A stretch of DNA of 64,000 nucleotides. Origin: Arcobacter venerupis (GTDB lineage Bacteria; Campylobacterota; Campylobacteria; Campylobacterales; Arcobacteraceae). The stretch spans positions 1,798,001 to 1,862,000 of the forward strand of contig NZ_CP053840.1 of NCBI RefSeq assembly GCF_013201665.1. Direction: 5' to 3'. Position 1 is the first letter of the stretch. Each line of letters opens with the position of its first letter. Below the pieces are notes generated by a model that was not told the origin of the DNA, searched no databases, and saw only the letters and a program-made list of their open reading frames with translations. Below, one piece after another: positions 51,294-59,605 of this stretch. The position numbers were made by a program, and so were the translations under genes.

Positions 51294-52166
51294 CTACTTT
51301 TTAGATGGATTCTCAATAGGCACTGATTCATCATTTCCCCATTCAGCCCAAGAACCATCATAGACAGCAGCTTTATAACCTAATTCTTGTAAAACAATAT
51401 AATTCAATGCAGCATCAGCTCCTCCATCACAGTATAAAAGAACTTTTTTATCTTTTGGAATATTTTTATAAATTTCTTTTAATTCTGAAAGTTCTCGCAT
51501 TTTATTTCCAGCTGTATTTACTTGAAAATTTTGAGTACACGCATAATTTTCTGCAGTTGGTATGTGTCCATATCTTTTTGCAATTGATTTTTCACCAATA
51601 TAGTGAGATTCTGCTCTTCCATCAATTATTGTTTTATTTCCAATAGAGAGTAAAGTGCTTAATTTTGTTTCTATTTTTGAATTATCAATTCTTGGAACAA
51701 ATTCACTTTTTAAAGCAATATAATTATTTGTTGATATTTCAAAATTATCTATTAATTCTTGTCCATAAGCAACTTTTAGAATTCCAACATTTTCATGTCC
51801 TAAAGTTTGTAATATCCAATAAAGTCTAGCTGCCCAAATAAAATCACCATTATCATATGCTACTACTAATTTATTTGAATCAATTCCAGCATCACTAAAT
51901 ACTTCTTTTAAAATATTAAGTTTAGGCATAAAAAATTTATCATCAAATAAAGATTTTAAACCAGGAATATTCACAGCATTTTTAAGATGACCTTTTTGAT
52001 AATCCGCATAAGGACGTAAATCAACAACTATAACATTGGGATTATTTATATTTTCTTTTAACCACTCAATTGGAGTAATAGAAGGAACTAATTTTTCTTG
52101 GGGATTACAAAATAAATATGATACTAAAAGAAGAATCATAAGTGGTATTTTGAATATTTTTTTCAT
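51294..52166 (-). CDS. Exported tandem rhodanese-like sulfurtransferase
   Basis: The 290-residue protein has an N-terminal signal (IPLMILLLVSYLFC) that may be a lipobox (YLFC). Two rhodanese domains follow. The first (about 30-150: VIVVDLRPYADYQKGHLKNA) has no active Cys (VVAYDNGDF); the second (about 170-285: IIDGRAESHYIGEKS) has the catalytic Cys in LLYCDGGADAA. This is the mitochondrial rhodanese/thiosulfate sulfurtransferase layout, in the periplasm. The ATG at 52166 follows AAGG by 6 nt; a longer frame from 52217 has no signal peptide. It is followed by the histidine kinase. Confidence 0.88.
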   Translation of the reverse strand: MKKIFKIPLMILLLVSYLFCNPQEKLVPSITPIEWLKENINNPNVIVVDLRPYADYQKGHLKNAVNIPGLKSLFDDKFFMPKLNILKEVFSDAGIDSNKLVVAYDNGDFIWAARLYWILQTLGHENVGILKVAYGQELIDNFEISTNNYIALKSEFVPRIDNSKIETKLSTLLSIGNKTIIDGRAESHYIGEKSIAKRYGHIPTAENYACTQNFQVNTAGNKMRELSELKEIYKNIPKDKKVLLYCDGGADAALNYIVLQELGYKAAVYDGSWAEWGNDESVPIENPSKK

Positions 52167-52371
52167 ACTAAACCTTTTTACAAAAACAGTAAATTTTAGA
52201 GCAAAATAGTTAAACATAAGTTTAATGGTTCAACTAAATTATAAAAATTTTTATTAAATTATCAATAGCAAGCTAGAGATTAAATTTAAAATAAGATATA
52301 TTATAATTTTTAAGAATACATTATATATAATTAAACTTTATAATTTAATTACTAAAGTTACGTTTTTTCTG

Positions 52372-52377
52372 TATAAT
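52372..52377 (+). promoter_or_regulatory. TATAAT -10 box of the efflux operon
   Basis: TATAAT ends 33 nt before the tolC-like ATG, following a T-rich stretch. It is the only clear core promoter element in the 240-nt gap between the divergent rhodanese and efflux genes; no repressor gene or palindrome is obvious. Confidence 0.45.
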
Positions 52378-52410
52378 ATTATAAAATTCAAATCACTATA
52401 GGATTCTTTT

Positions 52411-53769
52411 ATGCATAAGATTTATTTATTTTTATTGTTTTCAACTTTAACTTATGCTCAAAGTGTAAACTTTGATAAAGTTTTAGAGCAAACTTTAAAA
52501 AACAGTAAAGATTTAAAACAACAAGAGCTAAATTTTGACTCTTCTAAACTAGATTCAAAAATGATTGACTCAATAAATTATGGAAAACTTTCAATCACTG
52601 AAGAGATAAGCAGAACAAATCATGCAGGATATGTTTTTAATTCGAAATTATCTTCAAGGGAAGCTACATTTAACGATTTTGGTGCAGGTCAATTTCAAGG
52701 TTCAAACTCTTTAAATGTTCAACCAGATAATTTAAACTATCCAGATGCTAGAAACAACTTTAATACAAAATTAATTTATGAGATTCCTTTATTTACAGGT
52801 TTTAAACTCTCAAATCAAAAAGATATTTTAAAACTACAAGAAAAAGCAAATGAAATAAAATACAATCTTGATAAAAAAGAGTTAAGTTTAGAAGTTCTAA
52901 AAGCTTATAATAGTGCAGTTGTTGCAAAAGATTTTACAAAAGCTTTAGAAAAAGCCAAAATTGCAATAATGCAAATTTCAAAATCAGCACTTGCTTTTCA
53001 TAAAGAGGGATTAACTACCAAAATAGATGTAAACGAAGCTAAAGTTTATGAATTAAATATAAACTCTCAATTAATTGAAGCTAGCAATAATTTCCAATTA
53101 GCTTTGGCATATTTGAGATTTTTATCATCAGATGACTCAATCAGTGATGTTGAAGCTCTTGAAAATATAAGTTTTGAAATACCACAAGAAAATCTGCTTT
53201 ATACCCAAGCTTTAGAAAGTAGAGATGAAATTAAAATACAAGATATTCAAATCAATGCAAGTAAAAAAAATATTGATATTGCAAATTCTGCTTATTACCC
53301 AAGTGTTTATTCCCATTTAGAATATGGATTTAATGATGATACATTAACCTTAGATGATGATAAAGACTACTATATGGCACTTGTTGGAGTAAATCTTACT
53401 TTATTTGATAATACAAGAAATATTGAAAAACAAAAAAGCAAAATTGAGTATGCTAAAGCTTCATTAAATAAAGAAAAATTAAAAGATGCCATAAAATTAG
53501 AATTAAAAAAGACCACTTTAAATCTTGAAACAAAAGAGAAAATTCTAAAAGAAAAAATGGAAGCTAAAAATCTTGCAAATGAAGTATTAGAACAATCAAA
53601 ACTTCTATATCAAAATCATCTAATTTCTATGACAACCCTACTTTCTCAAGAGGCAAATTATAGAAAACAAGAAGCTTTATTGATTGAAGCTAGATATGAA
53701 AAATCTTTAGCACTAGCTAAAATAAATCTTGCTTTAGGAAAAAATATAAATAAGGAAAATAAACAATGA
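52411..53769 (+). CDS. TolC-family outer-membrane efflux protein
   Basis: The 452-residue protein has a signal peptide (FLLFSTLTYAQ) and the TolC repeat: two long helical hairpins (for example LSLEVLKAYNSAVVAKDFTK and LKLELKKTTLNLETKEKIL) around short beta segments (ARNNFNTKLIYEIPLF). The repeat structure (residues about 20-210 and 230-440) fits a trimeric channel. It is the first gene of the efflux operon and overlaps the adaptor by 4 nt. There is no lipobox, so no lipid anchor is expected. Confidence 0.9.
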   Translation: MHKIYLFLLFSTLTYAQSVNFDKVLEQTLKNSKDLKQQELNFDSSKLDSKMIDSINYGKLSITEEISRTNHAGYVFNSKLSSREATFNDFGAGQFQGSNSLNVQPDNLNYPDARNNFNTKLIYEIPLFTGFKLSNQKDILKLQEKANEIKYNLDKKELSLEVLKAYNSAVVAKDFTKALEKAKIAIMQISKSALAFHKEGLTTKIDVNEAKVYELNINSQLIEASNNFQLALAYLRFLSSDDSISDVEALENISFEIPQENLLYTQALESRDEIKIQDIQINASKKNIDIANSAYYPSVYSHLEYGFNDDTLTLDDDKDYYMALVGVNLTLFDNTRNIEKQKSKIEYAKASLNKEKLKDAIKLELKKTTLNLETKEKILKEKMEAKNLANEVLEQSKLLYQNHLISMTTLLSQEANYRKQEALLIEARYEKSLALAKINLALGKNINKENKQ

Positions 53770-54518
53770 TAAAAATATTTCTAACAACTATTTTTTGTAT
53801 AAATTTATTCGCTTCACAGCTTGAACTTTCTGGAACTGTGGTTTCTGATAATGAAAAAATTATCTCAAGCAGAAACATGGGTTTTATAAAAGAAGTTTAT
53901 GTATCAGAGGGTTCAACTGTAAAAAAAGGCGATATTTTATATGAAATCGACTCTTCTTCTATTGATTCAAATAAAAAAGAGTTAGAATTAAATCTTCAAA
54001 TTTTACAAAATCAATTACAAAATTTAGAATTAAATCATAGCAGATATAAAAGATTACAAGAGCAAGATTTAGTTTCAAAATATGATTTAGAACAAATTGA
54101 GTTAAATGTAATGAATACAAAAAATATGATAGCTATTACAAAAACAAAACAAAAAGAGATAAATGCTCAGTATGATTATTTAAAAATCAAAGCTCCAAAT
54201 GATGGTTTAATTATCAAAAAATCAATAAAAGCAGGTGAAATGGCAATGCCAAGTTTCCCAGCTTTTGTACTTACTGATTTATCATCTCTTTTAATAAAAG
54301 CTGATATTTCTGAAACAAATTTAAATGACGTAAAAATAAATCAAGAAGTAAATATTGAAATTCCTTCACAAAATTTTAAAACAAAAGGAAAAATAGAAGC
54401 AATTATTCCAAATATGGCTGGAATGACTCACTCTTTTGTGCTTAAAATTTCTTTTGATAAAGGAAATTACAATATCTATCCAGGAATGTATTCAAAAATC
54501 TCAATGGATATAAAATAG
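53766..54518 (+). CDS. RND efflux periplasmic adaptor (HlyD/MFP family)
   Basis: The 250-residue adaptor has a signal peptide (IFLTTIFCINLFASQ), a lipoyl half-motif (GFIKEVYVSEGSTVKKGDILYEI), a helical hairpin (about 75-120) and the second lipoyl half (YLKIKAPNDGLIIKKSIKAG). A beta-barrel region and a C-terminal strand-rich segment end at KISMDIK. It is short for the family (usually 350-400), lacking most of the membrane-proximal domain. It links the inner-membrane pump to the TolC channel. Confidence 0.9.
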   Translation: MIKIFLTTIFCINLFASQLELSGTVVSDNEKIISSRNMGFIKEVYVSEGSTVKKGDILYEIDSSSIDSNKKELELNLQILQNQLQNLELNHSRYKRLQEQDLVSKYDLEQIELNVMNTKNMIAITKTKQKEINAQYDYLKIKAPNDGLIIKKSIKAGEMAMPSFPAFVLTDLSSLLIKADISETNLNDVKINQEVNIEIPSQNFKTKGKIEAIIPNMAGMTHSFVLKISFDKGNYNIYPGMYSKISMDIK

Positions 54519-54526
54519 GACAACAA

Positions 54527-56086
54527 ATGAATAATAATTTGAATAAAGATTTAAATATAGCTGGAAGATTGTCACTTGTTTTTATAAATCATCCACTAAC
54601 ATTCATCTTTGGTGTTTTTATTTTAGCCTTAGGATATATCTCACTTTTAATAATGCCAAGGGAAGAGAATCCACAAATAAAAGTAAGTGGTGGTGTGGTA
54701 ATCGTAGCACTTCCAGAAGGAAGCCCAAGCGAAATTCAAAAGGTAATAATTGAACCACTTGAAAAAAAAATAAAAGAGATAAAAGGTGTTGAAAATATTT
54801 ACTCTTATGCCAAAGATTCAGTGGGAATCGTGCAAGTTCAATACTTTATAGGTCAAGATAAAGAGGCTTCAAATCTAAAACTTTATGATCAAGTTATGAG
54901 GAATATGGATTTAATGCCTCAAAATGCAATGCAACCAATAATTAAAACTATGGATATAGACACAGATATTCCAATTGCTACAATTGCATTTTATAGTGAT
55001 AAAGAAAATGACAAAGATTTGATTTCACAAACCCAGCTTTACAATGAAATAAATAAAATCACTAAAGAGCTAAATAAGATTAAAGATGTTGCATTAGTGG
55101 ATTTAAAAGGTGAAAAAAAAGAGCAATTTAATGTAATGGTTGATGCAAATAAATTATCATCTTATAACCTTTCATTGGGGCAAGTTATGAAACAAATCCA
55201 AGGGCTTTCATATAAAACTCCAAATATTACAACAAATACTCAAAACTCTTCAATAGTTGTTTTTGGAATAAAACAAGCCGTTGAAAATGTAAAAGATTTA
55301 GAAAATCTAATCATTTCTTACAACTTTCAAACGCCTATTTATTTAAAAGATATTGCAAAAATTGAGAAGTCTTATGATATTCAAAATAAAAAAGAGGCTT
55401 TGATTTATTTAAGAGATGTAATAGAAGATTTTGAAGAAACAAATCAAATTACACTTAGTGCTTCAAAATTAAAAGGTGGAAACTCAGTTACCATAAATAA
55501 AGAGATTTTTGAATATATGGATTCAATAAAAGATGATTTATTAGCAAAAAAAATAAAATATACTATCACAAGAGATGACGGATATACTGCGAATAATGCA
55601 GTAAATGAGCTTGTTTCAAATCTGCTGATTTCTATTGTGATTATTGCTATTTTACTTATTTTTACACTTGGATTAAAAGAGGCAATGATTGTATCTTTAA
55701 TGGTTCCAATGATTTTATCTTTGACACTATTTACTGGATTAGTTATCAATGAATCAATAAATAGAATCACACTTTTTGCTTTAATTGTATCTTTGGGAAT
55801 GTTAGTTGATGCTGCAATCATTGTAATTGAAAATATTCATCGACATAAACTTGAATCACCTCATTTAGACATTTCAATTGTTTCAATAAATGCTACAAAT
55901 GAAATAGGAAATGCCACAAATATTGCAACAATTGCAATTATAATGACTTTTATTCCTATGTTTTTTGTAGGTGGAATGATGGGGCAATTTATGCACCCTC
56001 TTCCTGTTTTTGTGCCTATTTCTTTAGCTATGTCACTTTTTGTGGCTTATGCCTTTACACCTTATTTAGTTAAAAAATTTTTATAG
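54527..56086 (+). CDS. RND efflux permease, N-terminal half
   Basis: The 519-residue protein is the first half of an RND pump. TM1 (about 18-40, PLTFIFGVFILALGYISLLIM) is followed by the porter domain (LPEGSPSEIQKVIIEPLEKK, then GVENIYSYAKDSVG) and TM2-6 from about 357. TM4 has SLGMLVDAAIIVIENIH with one proton-relay Asp and Ala in the place of the second. It ends right after TM6 (AYAFTPYLVKKFL). A separate second half starts 8 nt downstream with its own ribosome site. Substrate unknown. Confidence 0.9.
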   Translation: MNNNLNKDLNIAGRLSLVFINHPLTFIFGVFILALGYISLLIMPREENPQIKVSGGVVIVALPEGSPSEIQKVIIEPLEKKIKEIKGVENIYSYAKDSVGIVQVQYFIGQDKEASNLKLYDQVMRNMDLMPQNAMQPIIKTMDIDTDIPIATIAFYSDKENDKDLISQTQLYNEINKITKELNKIKDVALVDLKGEKKEQFNVMVDANKLSSYNLSLGQVMKQIQGLSYKTPNITTNTQNSSIVVFGIKQAVENVKDLENLIISYNFQTPIYLKDIAKIEKSYDIQNKKEALIYLRDVIEDFEETNQITLSASKLKGGNSVTINKEIFEYMDSIKDDLLAKKIKYTITRDDGYTANNAVNELVSNLLISIVIIAILLIFTLGLKEAMIVSLMVPMILSLTLFTGLVINESINRITLFALIVSLGMLVDAAIIVIENIHRHKLESPHLDISIVSINATNEIGNATNIATIAIIMTFIPMFFVGGMMGQFMHPLPVFVPISLAMSLFVAYAFTPYLVKKFL

Positions 56087-56094
56087 GATATTAG

Positions 56095-57753
56095 ATGAGA
56101 TTAGAAAAATTTATTTATAGTATTTTAGAAACTCCATTTAAATCTTATATGGTTTATTTTATTACCTTAGTTCTGTTTATTTTAAGCCTTGCTACTTTTC
56201 CAACACAAATTATAAAAGCAAAAATGCTTCCAAGTAAGGATTCAAATACTTTTTCAATTTATGTTGATTTAAAAGATGGTTCAAGTATAAATCAAACAAA
56301 AGAAGTTACTCAATGTATATCCCAACATCTTCAAAAAAATAAAAATATTACAAATATTTCTGCTTTTTTAGGTGAAGGTCAACCCCTTGATTTTGCTGCA
56401 CTTGTTAAACAAAGCGCACTAAAAGATAAAGAGTCACAAGCTGAAATGATAGTAAATATTTTAAAACAAGAAGATAGAGACATTACAAGTTACAACCTAG
56501 TAAGTAAATTAAGAGACGAGGTTCAAAAAAACTGTTCTTCTTTATATGATGCAAATATTAAGTTTATTGAACTTCCTGCTGGTCCTCCAGTTTTAGCTTC
56601 AATCGTGACTGAAATTTATGGTGGAGAGAGTTTTCAAAGTAGAAGAGATTTTGCTTTAAAAATAGCTCAAATACTTAAAAATCAAACAAGTTTAGTTGAT
56701 ATTGATATTTTAGCTGATAAAGATTTTGTGATGTATGAGCTTGAACTTGATAACTCAAAAGCCATTATGAGTAATGTAGATTTAGAACAAATAAAAAATA
56801 TACTTTTTTTAGCTTTTGAAGGAATGAAAGTATCAGTAATAAATCAAAGTAATGCTCAGAATCAAATCCCAATTTTTTTAAGACTTGATGATTCAAGATT
56901 ATTACAAAACTCAACTGCAGATGATTTAAAAGCAAAACTTCAAACTCTAAAAATCATAAATAAACAAGGAAATACAGTTAGTATTTCTGAATTTGTAAAA
57001 ATAAAAGAAATTATAAAAGAACCAACAATTACTTCTAAAAATTTAAACTTAATGATAAATGTAATTGCAGAGACAAACAAAGATAGTCAAATTTATCCTT
57101 TATTAAATGCAAGAGATGAGATGTTAAACTCTTTATCAAAAGATTATGAAGTGACAAAAACAAACCTATTAAATCTATCATTTGTAGATAAAAAAACAAA
57201 AGAGAAATTTGATTTAGTATTTGATGGAGAATTAAAAGTAACTATTGATACTTTTATTGATTTAGGTGGAGCATTTATAATAGCTTTAGTTTTAATCTTC
57301 TTTTTAATGGTTATGTATTACAAAAGTTTTGCAATTTCTGGTGGAATCGTATTATCAAGTTTTATCTCAATTATTGGAGTTATTTTTGCCCATGTAATTA
57401 TGGATTTAATTACAACTGATACTTTTTATTTAACGGCAACTTCGCTTATAGGATTTATTGGACTTATTGGAATAAACTCAAGAAATTCTACATTAATTAT
57501 AGATTTTTCAAAACAACTGGTTCATGAAAAAAATCTAAGTATTAATGAAGCCATTGCAAAAGCCACAGCAACTCGTTCTAAGCCAATAATTCTTACAGTT
57601 CTAACCATGGTATTCGCAAGTGCTTTAATAGCAAATGATGCAGTATTTGGAGGTCTAGGAGTTGCACTAATTGGTGGAACGTTAATCTCTTATATTGTTT
57701 CTATGTTTTTTGTGCCAGTTATTATCAAAAACCAGTTAAAAAAGATTTTATAA
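56095..57753 (+). CDS. RND efflux permease, C-terminal half
   Basis: The 552-residue protein starts with TM7 (PFKSYMVYFITLVLFILSLA) and continues with the second porter region (DSNTFSIYVDLKDGSSINQT, then FIELPAGPPVLASIVTEIYG) and TM8-12 (from about 385). TM10-11 has the family motif SLIGFIGLIGINSRNSTLI and TRSKPIILTVLTMV. Combined with the N-terminal half it gives 1071 residues, the size of one RND protomer. The ATG follows AGGATATTAG. It is in a different frame from the first half. It ends at an intrinsic terminator. Confidence 0.9.
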   Translation: MRLEKFIYSILETPFKSYMVYFITLVLFILSLATFPTQIIKAKMLPSKDSNTFSIYVDLKDGSSINQTKEVTQCISQHLQKNKNITNISAFLGEGQPLDFAALVKQSALKDKESQAEMIVNILKQEDRDITSYNLVSKLRDEVQKNCSSLYDANIKFIELPAGPPVLASIVTEIYGGESFQSRRDFALKIAQILKNQTSLVDIDILADKDFVMYELELDNSKAIMSNVDLEQIKNILFLAFEGMKVSVINQSNAQNQIPIFLRLDDSRLLQNSTADDLKAKLQTLKIINKQGNTVSISEFVKIKEIIKEPTITSKNLNLMINVIAETNKDSQIYPLLNARDEMLNSLSKDYEVTKTNLLNLSFVDKKTKEKFDLVFDGELKVTIDTFIDLGGAFIIALVLIFFLMVMYYKSFAISGGIVLSSFISIIGVIFAHVIMDLITTDTFYLTATSLIGFIGLIGINSRNSTLIIDFSKQLVHEKNLSINEAIAKATATRSKPIILTVLTMVFASALIANDAVFGGLGVALIGGTLISYIVSMFFVPVIIKNQLKKIL

Positions 57754-57765
57754 TCTTTTTTAACT
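57734..57765. terminator. Bidirectional intrinsic terminator after the efflux operon
   Basis: AGTTAAAAAAGATT (57734-57747) and AATCTTTTTTAACT (57752-57765) form a perfect 14-bp stem with a 4-nt loop, followed by CTTTT. The convergent unknown gene ends 4 nt beyond it, so it serves both. Confidence 0.85.
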
Positions 57766-57768
57766 CTT

Positions 57769-58467
57769 TTATAAAATTTCGAAAATTGTTTTTTTAGAGT
57801 ATTTCAAAGCATTTTTAATTATGGTAATATATTTGGTATTACTTGTTTCTTTATTAGTGAAATTGCAAAGATAAGGGTCTAATTTTTGATTAAATAATGT
57901 GTAATTTGAACTTGCATTAACAAATAAGAATTTTTCTTTTGCTTTCGCTAAATTAAAAAGATATAACCACTCTTTATAAAATTTTCCCATTTTAATAGTC
58001 TGATTATCCCCTGTTAAAAAATTTGTGTGTTTAATAACAATACATTTATTAAACTCTAATATTTCAATATCTTCAATTCTAATATTTTGCAAGTCTTTAA
58101 ACGTTTTAACATATAAAAAAGGCAACATTAGAAAAAGAATATTTAAGAGATTTTTATTATCATTTTTATTAACTTCAAAATATAATAAATATTTTTTTAA
58201 AAATCCTTCCATATCAAATATCACTTCTGGATTTCTTGTTTTTGACTTGTTACTTATTGCGTTATTTATTTTTTTGTATTCTTCTTCTGTTATCGAATTT
58301 TCACTAAACAGTTTTTGATTTAACTCTTTTAACCTTTTAGAAAAGATCCTAAATGTCCCATAAGATTTATCATTAATATATTCAACTATAAAATCATAAA
58401 TATCACTTTGATTATTTATTATTTTTAATAATTTATTTTCAAAAATATCTGCTTGACTTTTTGACAT
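57769..58467 (-). CDS. Unknown protein, weakly tyrosine-recombinase-like
   Basis: The 232-residue protein has no signal peptide or membrane segment. Residues about 110-200 (LPFLYVKTFKDLQNIRIEDIE, then a two-strand region and WLYLFNLAKAKEKFLF) have the order of a tyrosine-recombinase catalytic domain, but the catalytic Arg, His-x-x-Arg and Tyr are not present. It could be a decayed integrase or a non-catalytic DNA-binding relative. The start ATG at 58467 follows AAGGA; a GTG lies just upstream. No attachment site is visible. It sits at the edge of the efflux operon. Confidence 0.55.
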   Translation of the reverse strand: MSKSQADIFENKLLKIINNQSDIYDFIVEYINDKSYGTFRIFSKRLKELNQKLFSENSITEEEYKKINNAISNKSKTRNPEVIFDMEGFLKKYLLYFEVNKNDNKNLLNILFLMLPFLYVKTFKDLQNIRIEDIEILEFNKCIVIKHTNFLTGDNQTIKMGKFYKEWLYLFNLAKAKEKFLFVNASSNYTLFNQKLDPYLCNFTNKETSNTKYITIIKNALKYSKKTIFEIL

Positions 58468-58554
58468 CACAGTCCTTATATCATTTTAATAATTCTAAAT
58501 TAAAATAATTATATTTATTAAAATAATGTAATAAATACATAAATTTTATATATA

Positions 58555-58791
58555 TTAAAATTTAGGTTCTTTAATACCATATTTTTCAAACCATTTTGTT
58601 TTCATAATTTCATCCGTAGATAGATTTCTTAGAAAATCATCTCCTTGATTCTGAAAATACAAATCAGTCCAAGTTTTACCCAACCATTTGTGTCTTTCTA
58701 ATGTTTTAGGCTCCATAGATTTTTCCCAATCATAGTAACTACTAATTCGGCTAGATGTAAAATAATTATATGACTTTTGTACTCTACTCAT
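58555..58791 (-). CDS. Small aromatic-rich protein of unknown function
   Basis: The 78-residue protein is rich in Tyr, Trp, Phe and Lys (YNYFTSSRISSYYDWEK, WLGKTWTDLYFQN, KWFEKYGIKEPKF). It has no signal peptide, membrane segment or known domain. It has a good codon pattern and stands between A/T-rich gaps, so it is likely to be expressed. Upstream is a 121-nt gap that should hold its promoter. Nothing in the neighbourhood suggests a function. Confidence 0.6.
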   Translation of the reverse strand: MSRVQKSYNYFTSSRISSYYDWEKSMEPKTLERHKWLGKTWTDLYFQNQGDDFLRNLSTDEIMKTKWFEKYGIKEPKF

Positions 58792-58912
58792 TTCAACTCC
58801 AAAATTATATTTAGTTAATATTATATAATAATTATGTTAATTTTATATAAAAATTCATATTTATGTTTATTAAAAGTAATATCTTCTTCAATATTAATTA
58901 ATTATTATTTAT

Positions 58913-59509
58913 TTAATATAAATTCATTTTATTTATAGTTTCATTATCTATTTTGCTATCTCTATTTTTTAATTTTTCAATCATTTTCTTTTTTTTCTCT
59001 TCATTTAGATTTTGACCTACTTTTATTTTACAACTTACATTTTGGGGTTTCAACTCAATAATTGCAGTTTTGTTTATCATTTTTGTATACATTGCTTTGT
59101 CAAATGCTATTGGCTCATAAGATCCATCTTCTTGAAACTTTTGCATTAAAGCATTTAGAACTTCTGCTTTTTTATCGCCATCTTCGATGAAACTTACAAC
59201 TCCCTCAAATAATACAGAAGCAAAAAATTGTGTTGCAGGACAAGCAGCAAATGTATCACTAAAATATGATGGAATAAAAGAATAAGGTTTAACTACTAAA
59301 AAAGAGGCTAATGGATTATTTTTCATAGCTTCGATTTTTCTTCCTTCTTTTGCTCCATGAAAAAATATAGAACCATCATAAACAACATAATTTAAAGCCA
59401 CACAATAAGGTTTATTTTCACTAATAAGACTTAAAGTACCATATTCACACTCTTTTAAAATTTCATTGATACTATTTTCATCTTTTATATTAAATTCATC
59501 TCTTCTCAT
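58913..59509 (-). CDS. NimA-like / pyridoxamine 5'-phosphate-oxidase-fold protein
   Basis: The 198-residue protein has the flavin-binding split-barrel fold of NimA-type and pyridoxamine-oxidase-related proteins: CEYGTLSLISENKPYCVALNYV (22-43), IFFHGAKEGRKIEAMKNNP (52-70) with a His in the position of the NimA active-site residue, and FEGVVSFIEDGDKKAEVL. It may reduce nitroimidazoles or act on a B6 vitamer or flavin. It is divergent from a MocR-type regulator, a common pairing. The C-terminal lysine-rich region (about 170-198) is an extension. Confidence 0.85.
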   Translation of the reverse strand: MRRDEFNIKDENSINEILKECEYGTLSLISENKPYCVALNYVVYDGSIFFHGAKEGRKIEAMKNNPLASFLVVKPYSFIPSYFSDTFAACPATQFFASVLFEGVVSFIEDGDKKAEVLNALMQKFQEDGSYEPIAFDKAMYTKMINKTAIIELKPQNVSCKIKVGQNLNEEKKKKMIEKLKNRDSKIDNETINKMNLY

Positions 59510-59540
59510 TTTTTATCCTTTTTTTTAAGTTTTTGATTTG

Positions 59541-59546
59541 TATAAT
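59541..59546 (+). promoter_or_regulatory. TATAAT -10 box of the MocR-type regulator gene
   Basis: TATAAT lies 59 nt before the ATG at 59606, inside the 96-nt divergent region with the NimA-like gene. No direct repeats typical of a MocR operator are obvious by eye. Confidence 0.45.
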
Positions 59547-59605
59547 ATCAATAATCTGAATCTATGCCAAGATACATTTTTTTATTTTTTTATGAGGACA
59601 GTTTG

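Noticed and set aside
56080-56100. Simple frameshift or sequencing error joining the two RND halves
   Set aside because: The second half has its own AGGA site and ATG and both halves are complete, so I list them as two genes. An assembly error cannot be excluded without reads.
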